Shown: positions 1 to 7,845 of the stretch, piece after piece
How positions within the stretch are numbered: the stretch's first letter is position 1
Layout of the letters: each line of letters starts with the position of its first letter
Origin: an uncultured Ruminococcus sp.
GTDB lineage: Bacteria; Bacillota; Clostridia; Oscillospirales; Ruminococcaceae
NCBI GenBank assembly: GCA_900538575.1
Contig: UPZA01000002.1
Span: 1 to 64,000 of the forward strand
Direction of reading: 5' to 3'
DNA length: 64,000 bases
Made by a program: the position numbers and the translations under genes
Notes under the pieces: model-generated
Database searches by the model: none
Told to the model about the DNA's origin: nothing
Seen by the model: the letters and a program-made list of their open reading frames with translations, nothing else

Positions 1-2
1 AT

Positions 3-119
3 GTAATCGTAGATATTCACGGCGCAGTACAGGCTATCGGACTTGCGCTGCTTGTCCTTTTCTTTGTAATCGGTGTGATGAAAACCTGCGGCAGTTTTGC
101 CGAGGTCAAATTGTCTTAA
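3..119 (+). pseudogene. TrbL/VirB6-like conjugation membrane protein, N-terminal fragment
   Basis: An open frame enters the window and runs through a hydrophobic helix (about residues 10-25 of the visible part, rich in Leu, Val and Phe) to Phe-Ala-Glu-Val-Lys, then stops at a TAA two codons later. The continuation of this protein family (Lys-Pro-Glu-His-Ala-Leu-Lys) is found 9.4 kb away at 9,536. The gene is therefore split by an inserted element rather than simply ending here. The family is the polytopic inner-membrane component of Gram-positive type IV secretion channels and is needed for conjugation. As it stands, the product would lack its C-terminal half. Confidence 0.8.
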
Positions 120-167
120 AGAACACGAACAAATAACTCCTTCATAGCATTGAATATCAAATTGCAA

Positions 168-222
168 AGCACTTGTCGCTAACCGAAAAGGAACGGTTAA
201 GCGGCAGGTGCTTTTATCTTTT
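168..222 (+). terminator. Two-part hairpin with T-rich tail at element left end
   Basis: AGCACTTGTCGC (168-179) pairs with GCGGCAGGTGCT (201-212) with two G-U pairs, and an inner TAACCG/CGGTTA stem extends it. A TTTTATCTTTT run follows. Confidence 0.65.
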
Positions 223-271
223 CAAAAAATCAGAACACAAAGTCTAAAATACGCTTCCCTTATGGGCTATC

Positions 272-303
272 GGGTGAGAGGTCAAAACCTCCGCCCTTTT
301 TTA
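272..303 (+). terminator. Intrinsic terminator
   Basis: GGGTGAGAGGT (272-282) pairs with ACCTCCGCCC (287-296), with one bulged base and a CAAA loop, followed by six T. The layout matches the hairpin at 8,940-8,975. Confidence 0.6.
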
Positions 304-540
304 TTGCCCCGAAACAAACGGAATAAATTTTGTACCTTGAAAATTTCATAGCAGCCGCCAGAGAGATACCTGCCGCAAAGGATAGTGTGCCACGATACGA
401 GCCTACCCTTTGCTTAATGGGTGCATAGCACAGACAGAGAGAACTCGGTCAAAGGGAGCGTGGAACGGTATGGAGTGGCTGTGCATACATATCTCAATTC
501 TTGCGATTGGGATATTAAAAATTTTAAGGAGGAAACGCCT

Positions 541-639
541 ATGTGCAAGTATGTAATCAAACGAAAACGCCGAAAGGAGTGCCACTATGCAGAAGTTGAA
601 AACAGTAGACGCAGACACGCTGCTCTATCAGCCGCTTGA
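541..639 (+). CDS. Possible 32-residue basic leader peptide
   Basis: An ATG follows an AAGGAGG sequence at good spacing and opens a 32-codon frame rich in Lys and Arg. It overlaps, in another frame, the start of the RepA-like ATPase gene at 587. I do not recognise the product. It may be a translated leader whose ribosome traffic affects the ATPase start, or a chance frame. The only support is the ribosome binding site and its position. Confidence 0.3.
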   Translation: MCKYVIKRKRRKECHYAEVENSRRRHAALSAA

Positions 640-1641
640 TAAGCCCTGCTTTGTGGTGGACGGTCTTATCCCCACAGGGCTTTCCCTGTTCTGCGGCTCG
701 CAGAAAATCGGTAAGAGCTGGCTGTGTTAAAGCTCTGCCTTTGCGTGTCACAAGGCGCTCCCTTTTGGGAAATGCCGACAACGCAGAGTGACGTTCTGTA
801 TCTCTGTCTGGAAGATACCTTTTACCGTATTCAGAGCAGGCTCTTTAAGCTTACCGATGAAGCAAGCGAACGCCTGCACTTCGCCGTTGCAAGCTGCAAA
901 TTAACGGACGGTCTTGTAGGACAGCTTGAGGACTATCTGAAAGTCTATCCGAAGAGCAGGCTCATTGTTATCGACACCTTGCAGAAGATACGGACATCTT
1001 CAAAGGAAAATGCCTACGCCAACGATTATGGGGATATATCCATTATCAAAGACTTTGCCGACAGACATTCCCTTGCGGTGGTGGTTGTTCATCATATCCG
1101 CAAGCAGGGTGACAATGATGTGTTCAATAAGGTGTCTGGCACAACAGGACTGACAGGAAGTGCGGATACCACCTTTGTATTGGAAAAGGAAACGAGGGCT
1201 TCTGATACCGCAAAGCTCTACTGTGTGGGCAGAGATGTGGAGTATCAGGAGTTTACCCTCCGTTTCCGTGAGTGTGCTTGGGAGATGGTGGAACGCAAAG
1301 GGCAGCGGCAGCTTGCCGAGGAAAGCATACCGCCTGTTCTTTTTCGGGTGGTGTCCTTTATGCAGAGCAGAGAAAAGTGGTCGGGTACGGCAACGGAACT
1401 TCTTTTACAAATGCAAGAGAATGACACACAACCGAATGTTATCACAAAGCTGCTCAATGAGTACCGTGTAGCTGTCCTTAATGAGAACAATATCTGCTAC
1501 GACTATAAACGGACGAAAGCAGGCAGACGGATTGTTCTTTCAAGGGGTGACGGCGTTGACAGTGGTGACGGTTATTTTGGGATACCCCAAAATACGGAAA
1601 CTGCTGACACCGACACCCCGTTATCCGAGCGGAAAGCGTAG
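587..1641 (+). pseudogene. RepA-like AAA (AAA_25) ATPase, frameshifted
   Basis: The ATG at 587 follows AAAGGAG. The first frame encodes a RecA-like N-terminus ending in the Walker A loop Gly-Ser-Gln-Lys-Ile-Gly-Lys-Ser-Trp, then stops at 728-730. The remainder of the family's sequence continues one frame away from about 724: a Walker B-like stretch Leu-Ile-Val-Ile-Asp-Thr, then Val-Val-His-His-Ile-Arg. One missing base at 724/725 (expected CTG ATG TTA) explains the break. The family, related to plasmid RepA helicases, is common in mobilizable elements just upstream of oriT/mob, where a role in replication or mobilization is assumed. The downstream piece could start at GTG 724 but would lack the P-loop. 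Confidence 0.8.
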
Positions 1642-1906
1642 GATAATGCAAGGCGAAGCCTTGTCATAAGGGAGTCCAGAGGGAACGTCTGGCACACGAC
1701 CTTGCCTGCAAGGTGTAGTGTGTTACACCCTGTAAACGCATTCGGAAAAATCGGAGATTTTTCGGAACGCAGGGGTGGATTTACGAGCCGAAAAGGGGCG
1801 AGGAAATCTCACGCCTGCACTCTGCGTTTATGGGGTGTTCTCCCGTAAGGGTTGACAGCGGCGGGGGTATCCCAATAAAACCGTCATCACCGTCACCGCT
1901 GTCAAC
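1555..1906. repeat. Long-range imperfect inverted repeat around the oriT-like region
   Basis: The arm at 1,555-1,588 (starting GTTGACAGTGGTGACGG, ending GGGATACCCC) is the reverse complement of 1,864-1,906 apart from one mismatch and a short internal insertion. The right arm also carries its own 11-bp inverted repeat, GTTGACAGCGG (1,851-1,861) with CCGCTGTCAAC (1,896-1,906). The left arm lies in the last codons of the ATPase gene. Confidence 0.7.
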
Positions 1907-1962
1907 CTGTCGGGCAGGACTTACGGTAACGCACATCGAAAAATGAATGGAGGAATGTAAAA
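1642..1962. other. Putative origin of transfer (oriT) region
   Basis: This 321-bp non-coding stretch between the ATPase and the MobV relaxase is packed with short inverted repeats: CAAGGC/GCCTTG (1,649-1,663), CCAGA/TCTGG (about 1,675-1,691), ACCTTG/CAAGGT (about 1,699-1,714), GGTGTA/TACACC (1,712-1,729), GAAAAATC/GATTTTTC (1,745-1,763) and an 11-bp repeat (1,851-1,906). MobV relaxases nick at hairpin-containing oriT sites just upstream of their own gene, as in pMV158. The position and structure fit; the nick site is not identified. Confidence 0.6.
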
Positions 1963-2928
1963 ATGCCTTATGCAATCCTGCGTTTCCAGAAACGCAAGGC
2001 TGGCTCTGTGGCTGCCTGCGAGCGTCATAACGAACGCAAAAAAGAAGCCTACAAGAGCAATCCCGATATTGATATACAACGCTCAAAGGACAATTACCAC
2101 CTTGTCGCACCGCCGAAATACACCTACAAAAAGGAAATCAACCGTATGGTGCATGAAGCAGGTTGCAAGGTGCGGCGTGACAGCGTGATGATGGTGGAAA
2201 CCCTCATTACCGCTTCGCCAGAGTTTATGAACAGTTTACCGCCTGCTGAACAGAAAGAGTATTTTGCGATGGCTCTGGACTTTATCTCGGAGCGTGTCGG
2301 CAGGCAGAATATCCTCTCCGCTGTGGTGCATATGGACGAGAAAACGCCCCATATGCACCTTTCCTTTTGCCCTATTACGCCAGAGGGAAAGCTGTCGGCA
2401 AAAGCCTTTTTGGGTAATCAGAAAAGCCTGTCCGAATGGCAGAGTGCCTACCACGAGCGTATGTCCGCACGGTGGAATGAGCTTGAAAGAGGTCAATCCT
2501 CTATGATTACAAAGCGGAAGCATATCCCCACTTGGCTCTTTAAACTCGGCGGCAGACTGGATAAACAGTATGGGGAAATCGTCAAGGCTCTGTCCGATAT
2601 GAACGCCTTTAACGCAAGGAAGAAGCGTGACAAGGCTCTGGAACTGCTCTCCGCTTGGCTGCCCGATGTGGAGAAGTTTTCAAGGGAAATCAGCAAACAG
2701 AGTGCCTATATCGACAGTCTGAAAGCACAAATCGGACAGGAAGCCGACTATGCCGAGCGTATGCGTGACGGGAAGTATGCGGAGGAATTAAAGGTACGGG
2801 AAGCCAACCGAAAGATATTGGAATTACAGCGTACCAACAGCCAGATGGAACGCTTATTAAAGAAAATCCCGCCCGAAGTATTGGAAGAAATACAGAAATC
2901 GGGCAGGAACAAGTCAAGAGAAAGGTAG
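1963..2928 (+). CDS. MobV-family relaxase (Mob/Pre)
   Basis: This 321-residue protein matches the Mob_Pre family. The N-terminal motif His22-Asn-Glu-Arg and the metal-binding motif His123-Met-Asp-Glu-Lys-Thr-Pro-His130-Met-His132 are intact. The C-terminal third is charged and probably coiled-coil (about residues 235-310). Such relaxases nick one strand at oriT and pilot the DNA into a conjugation channel supplied in trans, here plausibly by the surrounding ICE or another one. The ATG at 1,963 is preceded by TGGAGGAATG. Overlapping frames on both strands are shadows. The oriT-like repeats lie directly upstream. Confidence 0.92.
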   Translation: MPYAILRFQKRKAGSVAACERHNERKKEAYKSNPDIDIQRSKDNYHLVAPPKYTYKKEINRMVHEAGCKVRRDSVMMVETLITASPEFMNSLPPAEQKEYFAMALDFISERVGRQNILSAVVHMDEKTPHMHLSFCPITPEGKLSAKAFLGNQKSLSEWQSAYHERMSARWNELERGQSSMITKRKHIPTWLFKLGGRLDKQYGEIVKALSDMNAFNARKKRDKALELLSAWLPDVEKFSREISKQSAYIDSLKAQIGQEADYAERMRDGKYAEELKVREANRKILELQRTNSQMERLLKKIPPEVLEEIQKSGRNKSRER

Positions 2929-2937
2929 GGTTTGACA

Positions 2938-3792
2938 ATGAAAAAACAGGATTTTACGGTATTGAAGATTACAGATTTATACCCGTTCCCCGATAATCCC
3001 TTTCGGGTTGTGGAGGACGATATGCTGATGGAACTTTCAGAAAGCATTAAGGAGTTTGGAATGGTTACGCCGATTATTACCCGCCCGAAAGAGGACGGGA
3101 ACGGTTATGAGATTATCGCAGGACAGCGGCGTGTCCGTGCGTCTGAACTGGCAGGGATTGATACCGTCCCTGCTTTTGTTTTGCCCTTAGACCGTGACAG
3201 GGCGATTATTACCCTTGTGGACAGCAACATTCAGCGTGAAAATGTGCTGCCCTCGGAACGTGCCTTTGCCTACAAGATGAAATTGGAAGCGATGAAGCGG
3301 CAGGGTTTCCGCACCGATTTAACTTCGTCCCAACTTGGGACGAAGTTGCGGACAGACGAAACGGTGGCGCAGGGCTTTGGCGTAGGCAAGACCACCGTAC
3401 AGCGTTTTATCCGTCTGACGGAGCTGATACCGCCGATTTTGCAGAAGGTGGACGAGGAAAAAATCGCCCTCACGCCTGCAGTGGAGCTGTCCTTTCTGAA
3501 GAAAGACGAGCAGGAAAATCTGCTCATCACAATGGAGAGCGAGGACGCAACGCCCTCTCTGTCGCAGGCGCAGCGTATGAAAAGGTTAAGCCAACAAGGG
3601 CGGCTCGATATGGATACCATCTTTTCCATTATGACGGAGGAAAAGGCAAACCAGAAAGAAACGATCAAATTCAGTGCCGACAGGATTAAAAAATACTTTC
3701 CGAAAAACACAACGACAAAGCAGATGGAGGACTTCATTATCCGTCTTTTGGAGCGTGAATTGCAGAGGAAACGAAACAGGGAGAGCCGATAA
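2938..3792 (+). CDS. ParB/Spo0J-like nuclease-fold DNA-binding protein
   Basis: The 284-residue product has the ParB N-terminal domain: the loop Gly-Gln-Arg-Arg-Val-Arg-Ala (about residues 62-68) matches the CTP-binding box II, and Asn-Ile-Gln-Arg-Glu-Asn (about 97-102) matches the following conserved segment. A helix-turn-helix region lies near residues 130-165. No ParA partner is adjacent, as is usual for mobilizable elements, where this protein may act in DNA transfer or stability rather than true partition. ATG 2,938 is chosen over an in-frame TTG two codons upstream. It lies just downstream of the relaxase stop. A 27-bp palindrome is embedded in its coding sequence at 3,321-3,347. Confidence 0.88.
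   Translation: MKKQDFTVLKITDLYPFPDNPFRVVEDDMLMELSESIKEFGMVTPIITRPKEDGNGYEIIAGQRRVRASELAGIDTVPAFVLPLDRDRAIITLVDSNIQRENVLPSERAFAYKMKLEAMKRQGFRTDLTSSQLGTKLRTDETVAQGFGVGKTTVQRFIRLTELIPPILQKVDEEKIALTPAVELSFLKKDEQENLLITMESEDATPSLSQAQRMKRLSQQGRLDMDTIFSIMTEEKANQKETIKFSADRIKKYFPKNTTTKQMEDFIIRLLERELQRKRNRESR
3321..3347. repeat. 27-bp perfect palindrome inside the parB-like gene
   Basis: AACTTCGTCCCAA (3,321-3,333) and TTGGGACGAAGTT (3,335-3,347) are exact reverse complements around one central base. It could be a binding site for the ParB-like protein itself or an mRNA hairpin. Confidence 0.85.
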
Positions 3793-3838
3793 CATTCCTT
3801 TTTTCGGCAGGTAAATACAGAAAGGTAATGTACAGAAA

Positions 3839-4066
3839 ATGAAAGAAATCCAGTATGAAATTATAAGGGAAATCGCTGTGCTTTCCAAAAGTAATAGCGG
3901 CTATACAAAGGAAATCAATCTGATTTCTTGGAACGGGAACGAGCCGAAGTATGATATTCGGAGCTTCTCGCCCAACAGAGGAAAGTGCGGTAAGGGCATT
4001 ACGCTGACCGAGCAGGAAGTGAAAATGCTCCTTAAAGCATTAAAAAATGAGTTGAAAGACGAATAG
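3839..4066 (+). CDS. YdbC/PC4-like single-stranded DNA-binding protein
   Basis: The 75-residue protein resembles the YdbC family, which has the fold of the eukaryotic coactivator PC4 and binds single-stranded DNA. Matching features are the Asn-Leu-Ile-Ser-Trp-Asn segment (about residues 28-33), the Lys-Tyr-Asp-Ile-Arg strand, the Gly-Lys-Gly-Ile-Thr-Leu-Thr turn and a C-terminal helix. Small proteins of this type are common between ParB and recombinase genes of mobile elements and could coat the transferred strand. Its role here is inferred from family and neighbourhood only. Confidence 0.75.
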   Translation: MKEIQYEIIREIAVLSKSNSGYTKEINLISWNGNEPKYDIRSFSPNRGKCGKGITLTEQEVKMLLKALKNELKDE

Positions 4067-4128
4067 AGATTAGCGGATTGGGGGCGTTTTTACGCTCCCT
4101 TTTCCTTTTTGAAGGGAGGATTTTGCCT

Positions 4129-4320
4129 ATGGCAAGAACAGTTATGCGCCCGAAAATAACCGTGCAGGCGGTCTATTCGGGCGGTGCGGATATGCAGGAA
4201 TTGTTTGTTTCCCTGCTTGTAAATGCGGTGCGGAACGGGAAACACTCTGTCCGCACCTTTGAGATTGTGAAAGATACGCATTACAATGAGGACAGAAACG
4301 GAAGAAAGGAGGCAATCTGA
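4129..4320 (+). CDS. Small conserved protein upstream of the recombinase
   Basis: A 63-residue frame begins at ATG 4,129 behind GAAGGGAGGA, a better start than the upstream in-frame codon at 4,078. Its stop overlaps the start of the serine recombinase by one base (TGATG), so the two are probably translationally coupled. I know similar short proteins only as hypothetical genes preceding large serine recombinases in related elements. No motif points to a function. Coupling suggests a partner or regulator of recombination. Confidence 0.65.
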   Translation: MARTVMRPKITVQAVYSGGADMQELFVSLLVNAVRNGKHSVRTFEIVKDTHYNEDRNGRKEAI

Positions 4321-6020
4321 TGAGCGTTTTAAGGACAGCCCTCTACTGCCGATTATCCAAAGACGATATGGTGCAGGGCGACAGCGAAAGTATCAAAACA
4401 CAGAAAGCAATGCTCACACAGTATGCAAAGGAACACGGTTTTTTGGTGGCAGAGGTGTATGTGGACGACGGTTGGAGTGGATTAAATTTTGACCGTCCGA
4501 GCTTTAACCGTATGCTTGATGACATCGAAGCAGGCAAAATTGATGTGGTTATCACAAAGGATTTATCCCGTCTGGGGCGTGACCATCTGAAAGTCGGACA
4601 CTTCACGGAGATATATTTTCCGATGAAGAATGTGCGGTATATCGCCGTCAATGACGGTGTGGACACCGCCAACAAGAACAACGATATAGCGGCTCTGAAA
4701 AATGTGATGAACGAGTTTTATTCAAGGGATAACTCTCGAAAAATCCGTTCTTCCATTCGGGCAAGGGCAAAGGCAGGCTTGTACCGCTGTTCTTTTAATC
4801 CTATCGGTTATCTGAAAGCACCCGATAACCACAATAAGCTGATTGTGGATGTGGAAACCGCTTGGATTGTGAAGCGTATTTTTGAGCTTGCCAACGCAGG
4901 AATGGGAATGCACAAAATCGCCACGCAGTTCCGCAGAGAACAAGTATCCTGCCCGTCTTGGTGGCTTCATTCAAGGGGAGAAAAGGACTACTCCAAACGC
5001 TTTGAAAATCCCGAAAATAAATATGAGTGGTCGCATACAGTCATTCGGAACATTATCTCTAATCCTCTCTATCTCGGACATTCTGTGATGTGCAAAACGG
5101 AGAGCATTTTCAAGGTGGGAAAGAGTAAAAAAGTACCCGAAGCCGAGCAGATACGGGTGGAGAATACCCACGAACCGCTTGTATCGCAGGAAATCTTTGA
5201 CGGAGCAAACGCAAAGATTTTAAGCCGCAGGCGTGAGGATACCGAGCATTTCGTATCTCCCTTTGCAGGGCTTGTGAAGTGCGGTACTTGCGGAAAAGCA
5301 TTAAATATCCGTTATTGGACAAAGAAAAGGCATAGGATTTATGTGTGTACCACCTACGCCCACAATACGAAGTCCTGCACAGACCACCGCATTTTCTATG
5401 AAGATTTATACAAGGCGGTGCTTGCCGATATTCAGTATCACGCCCGTCTTGCCTATGAGGACAGGGATAAGGCGGTGGCTCTTGCGGTCAAGATGAACGA
5501 TAAGGCAGACGGAAACAAGGGTAAAACCAACGAAAGCAAGCTGAAGCAGACAAAGAAACGCTATGACGAAGTGACGAGATTATTCGATAGGCTCTATGAA
5601 GATTCTCTTTCGGGGCGTATCTCTAATGATAACTTTAACCGTTTAATCGAGAAATACCAGAGCGAGCAGGAAGAACTTTTAAAGCAGATAGGCACGCTTG
5701 AAAACGCCTTGCAAGAGGTCAAGGATAATCAGAGAAACGCTGTGAGGTGGGCTGATTTAATGGCTGAATATGTAGGCATACAGGAGTTGACCGCCGAAAA
5801 CCTCAATCTTCTGATAGAGCGTATCGAGGTATTTGACCGAACGGAAACAGACGGAGAAGCCTTGCAGACTATCCGTATCTGTTACCGCTTCGGCGGTTAC
5901 ATAGGGGAACGGACTTTCAAAGCAAAGGTTTTAAAGCACCCTTGCAAAAAGCAAGCCTGCCCCCTGCGGAAAGGAAAAGACGATAATGGAGGAAATGACA
6001 ATGGCAAAATCATTCTTTGA
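4320..6020 (+). CDS. Large serine recombinase (TnpX/TndX type)
   Basis: The 566-residue protein has the resolvase catalytic domain at its N-terminus, with Tyr9-Cys-Arg-Leu-Ser13 carrying the nucleophilic serine and the Asp-Leu-Ser-Arg-Leu-Gly-Arg segment near residue 82. It continues with the recombinase domain, a four-cysteine zinc ribbon (about residues 319-351, CxxC ... C ... C), a coiled coil (about 420-480) and a DUF4368-like C-terminus. Such enzymes excise and integrate Tn4451/Tn5397-type elements at GA dinucleotides, which matches the inferred ends of this element. The gene is intact, so excision should still be possible if it is expressed. Confidence 0.95.
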   Translation: MSVLRTALYCRLSKDDMVQGDSESIKTQKAMLTQYAKEHGFLVAEVYVDDGWSGLNFDRPSFNRMLDDIEAGKIDVVITKDLSRLGRDHLKVGHFTEIYFPMKNVRYIAVNDGVDTANKNNDIAALKNVMNEFYSRDNSRKIRSSIRARAKAGLYRCSFNPIGYLKAPDNHNKLIVDVETAWIVKRIFELANAGMGMHKIATQFRREQVSCPSWWLHSRGEKDYSKRFENPENKYEWSHTVIRNIISNPLYLGHSVMCKTESIFKVGKSKKVPEAEQIRVENTHEPLVSQEIFDGANAKILSRRREDTEHFVSPFAGLVKCGTCGKALNIRYWTKKRHRIYVCTTYAHNTKSCTDHRIFYEDLYKAVLADIQYHARLAYEDRDKAVALAVKMNDKADGNKGKTNESKLKQTKKRYDEVTRLFDRLYEDSLSGRISNDNFNRLIEKYQSEQEELLKQIGTLENALQEVKDNQRNAVRWADLMAEYVGIQELTAENLNLLIERIEVFDRTETDGEALQTIRICYRFGGYIGERTFKAKVLKHPCKKQACPLRKGKDDNGGNDNGKIIL

Positions 6021-6372
6021 AGAAATAGGCGGCAGATATGAACAGCAGGGAGATTACCTTATCCCCTGCCTTACCTTACCACCCGAAAAAGAAACAGCAA
6101 TCGGTGTTTTTGGACAGCGGCACTTGAGGTATCTGAAAGAATACCGCAGAGTTACATACACCAATCTTCTCACAAGCGGCAGGCTTAATTCTTACCTTGC
6201 AGACATTGACAGACAGGCACAGGAACGCTTTGAAACGCTCATAGAGCAGATGAAACAGACACAGGGCACGGAGCAGCTAAAGGCGGAAAACGCTTTAGAA
6301 TGGGTGCGGAGAATGAATAACATTCGGATGAGCGTAAGGGAGATTGTGGAGAGGGAAATCATTTACGCATAA
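6001..6372 (+). CDS. tnpV: TnpV-family transposon protein
   Basis: The 123-residue product matches TnpV of Tn4451-like elements, seen in Phe-Glu-Glu-Ile-Gly-Gly near the start, Gly-Gln-Arg-His-Leu-Arg-Tyr-Leu-Lys-Glu in the middle and the acidic/basic helical C-terminus. ATG 6,001 is chosen because GGAGG at 5,988-5,992 has ideal spacing to it; two earlier in-frame ATGs are too close to or inside the binding site. The gene overlaps the end of the recombinase, as in relatives. TnpV has no established function; it is a marker of this transposon family. Confidence 0.85.
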   Translation: MAKSFFEEIGGRYEQQGDYLIPCLTLPPEKETAIGVFGQRHLRYLKEYRRVTYTNLLTSGRLNSYLADIDRQAQERFETLIEQMKQTQGTEQLKAENALEWVRRMNNIRMSVREIVEREIIYA

Positions 6373-6428
6373 GACAAGGTGGCAGGGAGAAATCTCTGCT
6401 GCTGTATGTGTAGATTTGATACAGAAAC

Positions 6429-6457
6429 TTGACAATGTAAAGATTGAGAGGTATAAT
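6429..6457 (+). promoter_or_regulatory. Consensus promoter for the TetR cargo operon
   Basis: TTGACA (6,429-6,434), a 17-bp spacer and TATAAT (6,452-6,457) precede the TetR gene by 30 bp. Confidence 0.85.
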
Positions 6458-6487
6458 GTAGACAGCGTAAAGTTTGGGAGGGAGTTT

Positions 6488-7078
6488 ATGGAAAAGAAGA
6501 GTTATCATCATAAGAATTTGAAAAATGACCTGATAGAAAAAGGAATTGAATTGGTTGACAAATATGGAATAAATCAATTATCTCTTCGCAAGGTAGCACA
6601 GGCTTGCAATGTAAGTCATGCAGCTCCATATAGTCACTTTTCAAGTAAAGAGCAGTTACTTCAAGCAATGCAGTTGCACATTACAAATCAGTTTGCAGAA
6701 GTATTGGAAGATACCGTATCAAAATATCAGAACACACCAGATTTTCTGTTTGAATTTGGAAAAGCATATATTTCTTTTTTTATGAAGCGACCACAATATT
6801 TTAGTTTTTTATTTCATCAAGGAAGTATTAACATTGATTTGGATGCAGATGGGAATAAAGAAAGTAATTATAGACCTTTTACTATATACAAAGAGCAAAT
6901 TCTAAAATTGATTGCCGATACTGATATATCGCAAAGCAAAAAAGAAGATTTCGTCATTGCTTTATTTGCATATGTACATGGTCTTACTGCACTTACAACA
7001 ATGAAGAATATCCATTATAGTCATAAATGGGAAGATAAATTGGATGATTTAATCAAAATTTTCAGTTGTGAATTTTAG
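6488..7078 (+). CDS. TetR/AcrR-family regulator
   Basis: The 196-residue protein has a TetR N-terminal helix-turn-helix (about residues 10-55: Leu-Arg-Lys-Val-Ala-Gln-Ala-Cys-Asn-Val-Ser then Tyr-Ser-His-Phe) and an all-helical C-terminal ligand domain. The start at ATG 6,488 follows GGGAGGGAG. An upstream in-frame extension begins inside tnpV and is unlikely. It has its own consensus promoter and lies 8 bp before the flavodoxin-ferredoxin gene, so it probably controls that operon and itself. Its base composition is clearly more AT-rich than the transposon backbone, which marks it as separately acquired cargo. Confidence 0.9.
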   Translation: MEKKSYHHKNLKNDLIEKGIELVDKYGINQLSLRKVAQACNVSHAAPYSHFSSKEQLLQAMQLHITNQFAEVLEDTVSKYQNTPDFLFEFGKAYISFFMKRPQYFSFLFHQGSINIDLDADGNKESNYRPFTIYKEQILKLIADTDISQSKKEDFVIALFAYVHGLTALTTMKNIHYSHKWEDKLDDLIKIFSCEF

Positions 7079-7086
7079 GAGGATTT

Positions 7087-7845
7087 ATGGTTGGAGTATA
7101 TTTAAGTGGCACAGGGAACACAAAGTATTGTGTCGAAAAACTGATTTCACTCATTGATAAGTCCGCAGAGGTAATTGCAATCGAAAATTCCAATGTACTT
7201 GAAGCAATTCAGAAAAATGAAGTAATTTTTATAGGATATCCTACACAGTTTTCTAATGCTCCGTATATGGTGCGTGACTTTATAAAAAAGAACGCTGGTA
7301 TTTGGAAACATAAAAAGATATTGTGCATTGCAACTATGGGAGCTTTTAGTGGTGATGGTGCAGGATGTACAGCGAGATTACTAAAAAAGTATGGAGCAAC
7401 TATTTTAGGCGGAGTACATATTCGTATGCCCGACGCTGTTTGTGATAGCAAATTATTGAAAAAGACAATGGAGGAAAATCGTGGCATTATCGCACGGGCG
7501 AATGAGAAAATTGAGAATATTGCTTCTCAGATAATAAAAGGTGGTTATCCCCAAGAAGGCATTACACCGATTGCACATCTGGTCGGACTATTTGGTCAAA
7601 GACTGTGGTTTTACCAAAAAACAAAGGATTACTCAGATGAATTGAAAATTAATACTAATTGTATTGGATGTGGTAAATGTGTTTCAGTATGTCCAATGAA
7701 TAATCTTTTTATAAAAGATAATCAAGCAATATCAAATAAGCGTTGTACTATGTGTTATAGGTGCATTAGCTTATGTCCGAAAAAAGCAATTACCCTTTTG
7801 GGAAATGAGGTTATTGAACAATGCAGAATAGAAAAATATATATAG
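7087..7845 (+). CDS. EFR1-family flavodoxin-ferredoxin fusion
   Basis: The 252-residue protein joins an N-terminal flavodoxin-like domain (Ser-Gly-Thr-Gly-Asn-Thr FMN phosphate loop, residues 7-12) to a C-terminal two-cluster ferredoxin domain. The cluster motifs are CxxCxxCxxxCP (Cys-Ile-Gly-Cys-Gly-Lys-Cys, about residue 193 on) and CxxCxxCxxxCP (Cys-Thr-Met-Cys-Tyr-Arg-Cys, about residue 220 on). EFR1 proteins (EF-hand-free ferredoxin/flavodoxin fusions) are soluble electron carriers of unknown partner in anaerobes. The preceding TetR gene and the overlapping KTR gene form a three-gene operon that may serve detoxification or redox sensing. Confidence 0.85.
   Translation: MVGVYLSGTGNTKYCVEKLISLIDKSAEVIAIENSNVLEAIQKNEVIFIGYPTQFSNAPYMVRDFIKKNAGIWKHKKILCIATMGAFSGDGAGCTARLLKKYGATILGGVHIRMPDAVCDSKLLKKTMEENRGIIARANEKIENIASQIIKGGYPQEGITPIAHLVGLFGQRLWFYQKTKDYSDELKINTNCIGCGKCVSVCPMNNLFIKDNQAISNKRCTMCYRCISLCPKKAITLLGNEVIEQCRIEKYI

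Larger units (their letters stand above)
120..540. other. Non-coding left end of the nested element
   Basis: No convincing gene is present. The stretch holds two terminator-like hairpins (168-222 and 272-303) and ends in a strong AAGGAGG ribosome binding site at about 528-534 that serves the short frame starting at 541. Terminators at the element edge would block read-through from the ICE conjugation operon. The first hairpin resembles the one at 24,522-24,566 and the second resembles the one at 8,940-8,975, so this end shares building blocks with the leaders of the sigma-like genes. Confidence 0.6.

Noticed and set aside
719..730. Programmed frameshift in the RepA-like ATPase gene
   Set aside because: There is no slippery heptamer or strong downstream pseudoknot at the site, and a single lost base restores the homologous frame exactly, so a mutation or an error is simpler.
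4078..4128. N-terminal extension of the small gene upstream of the serine recombinase
   Set aside because: The extension has no ribosome binding site, while ATG 4,129 has a strong one at normal spacing.
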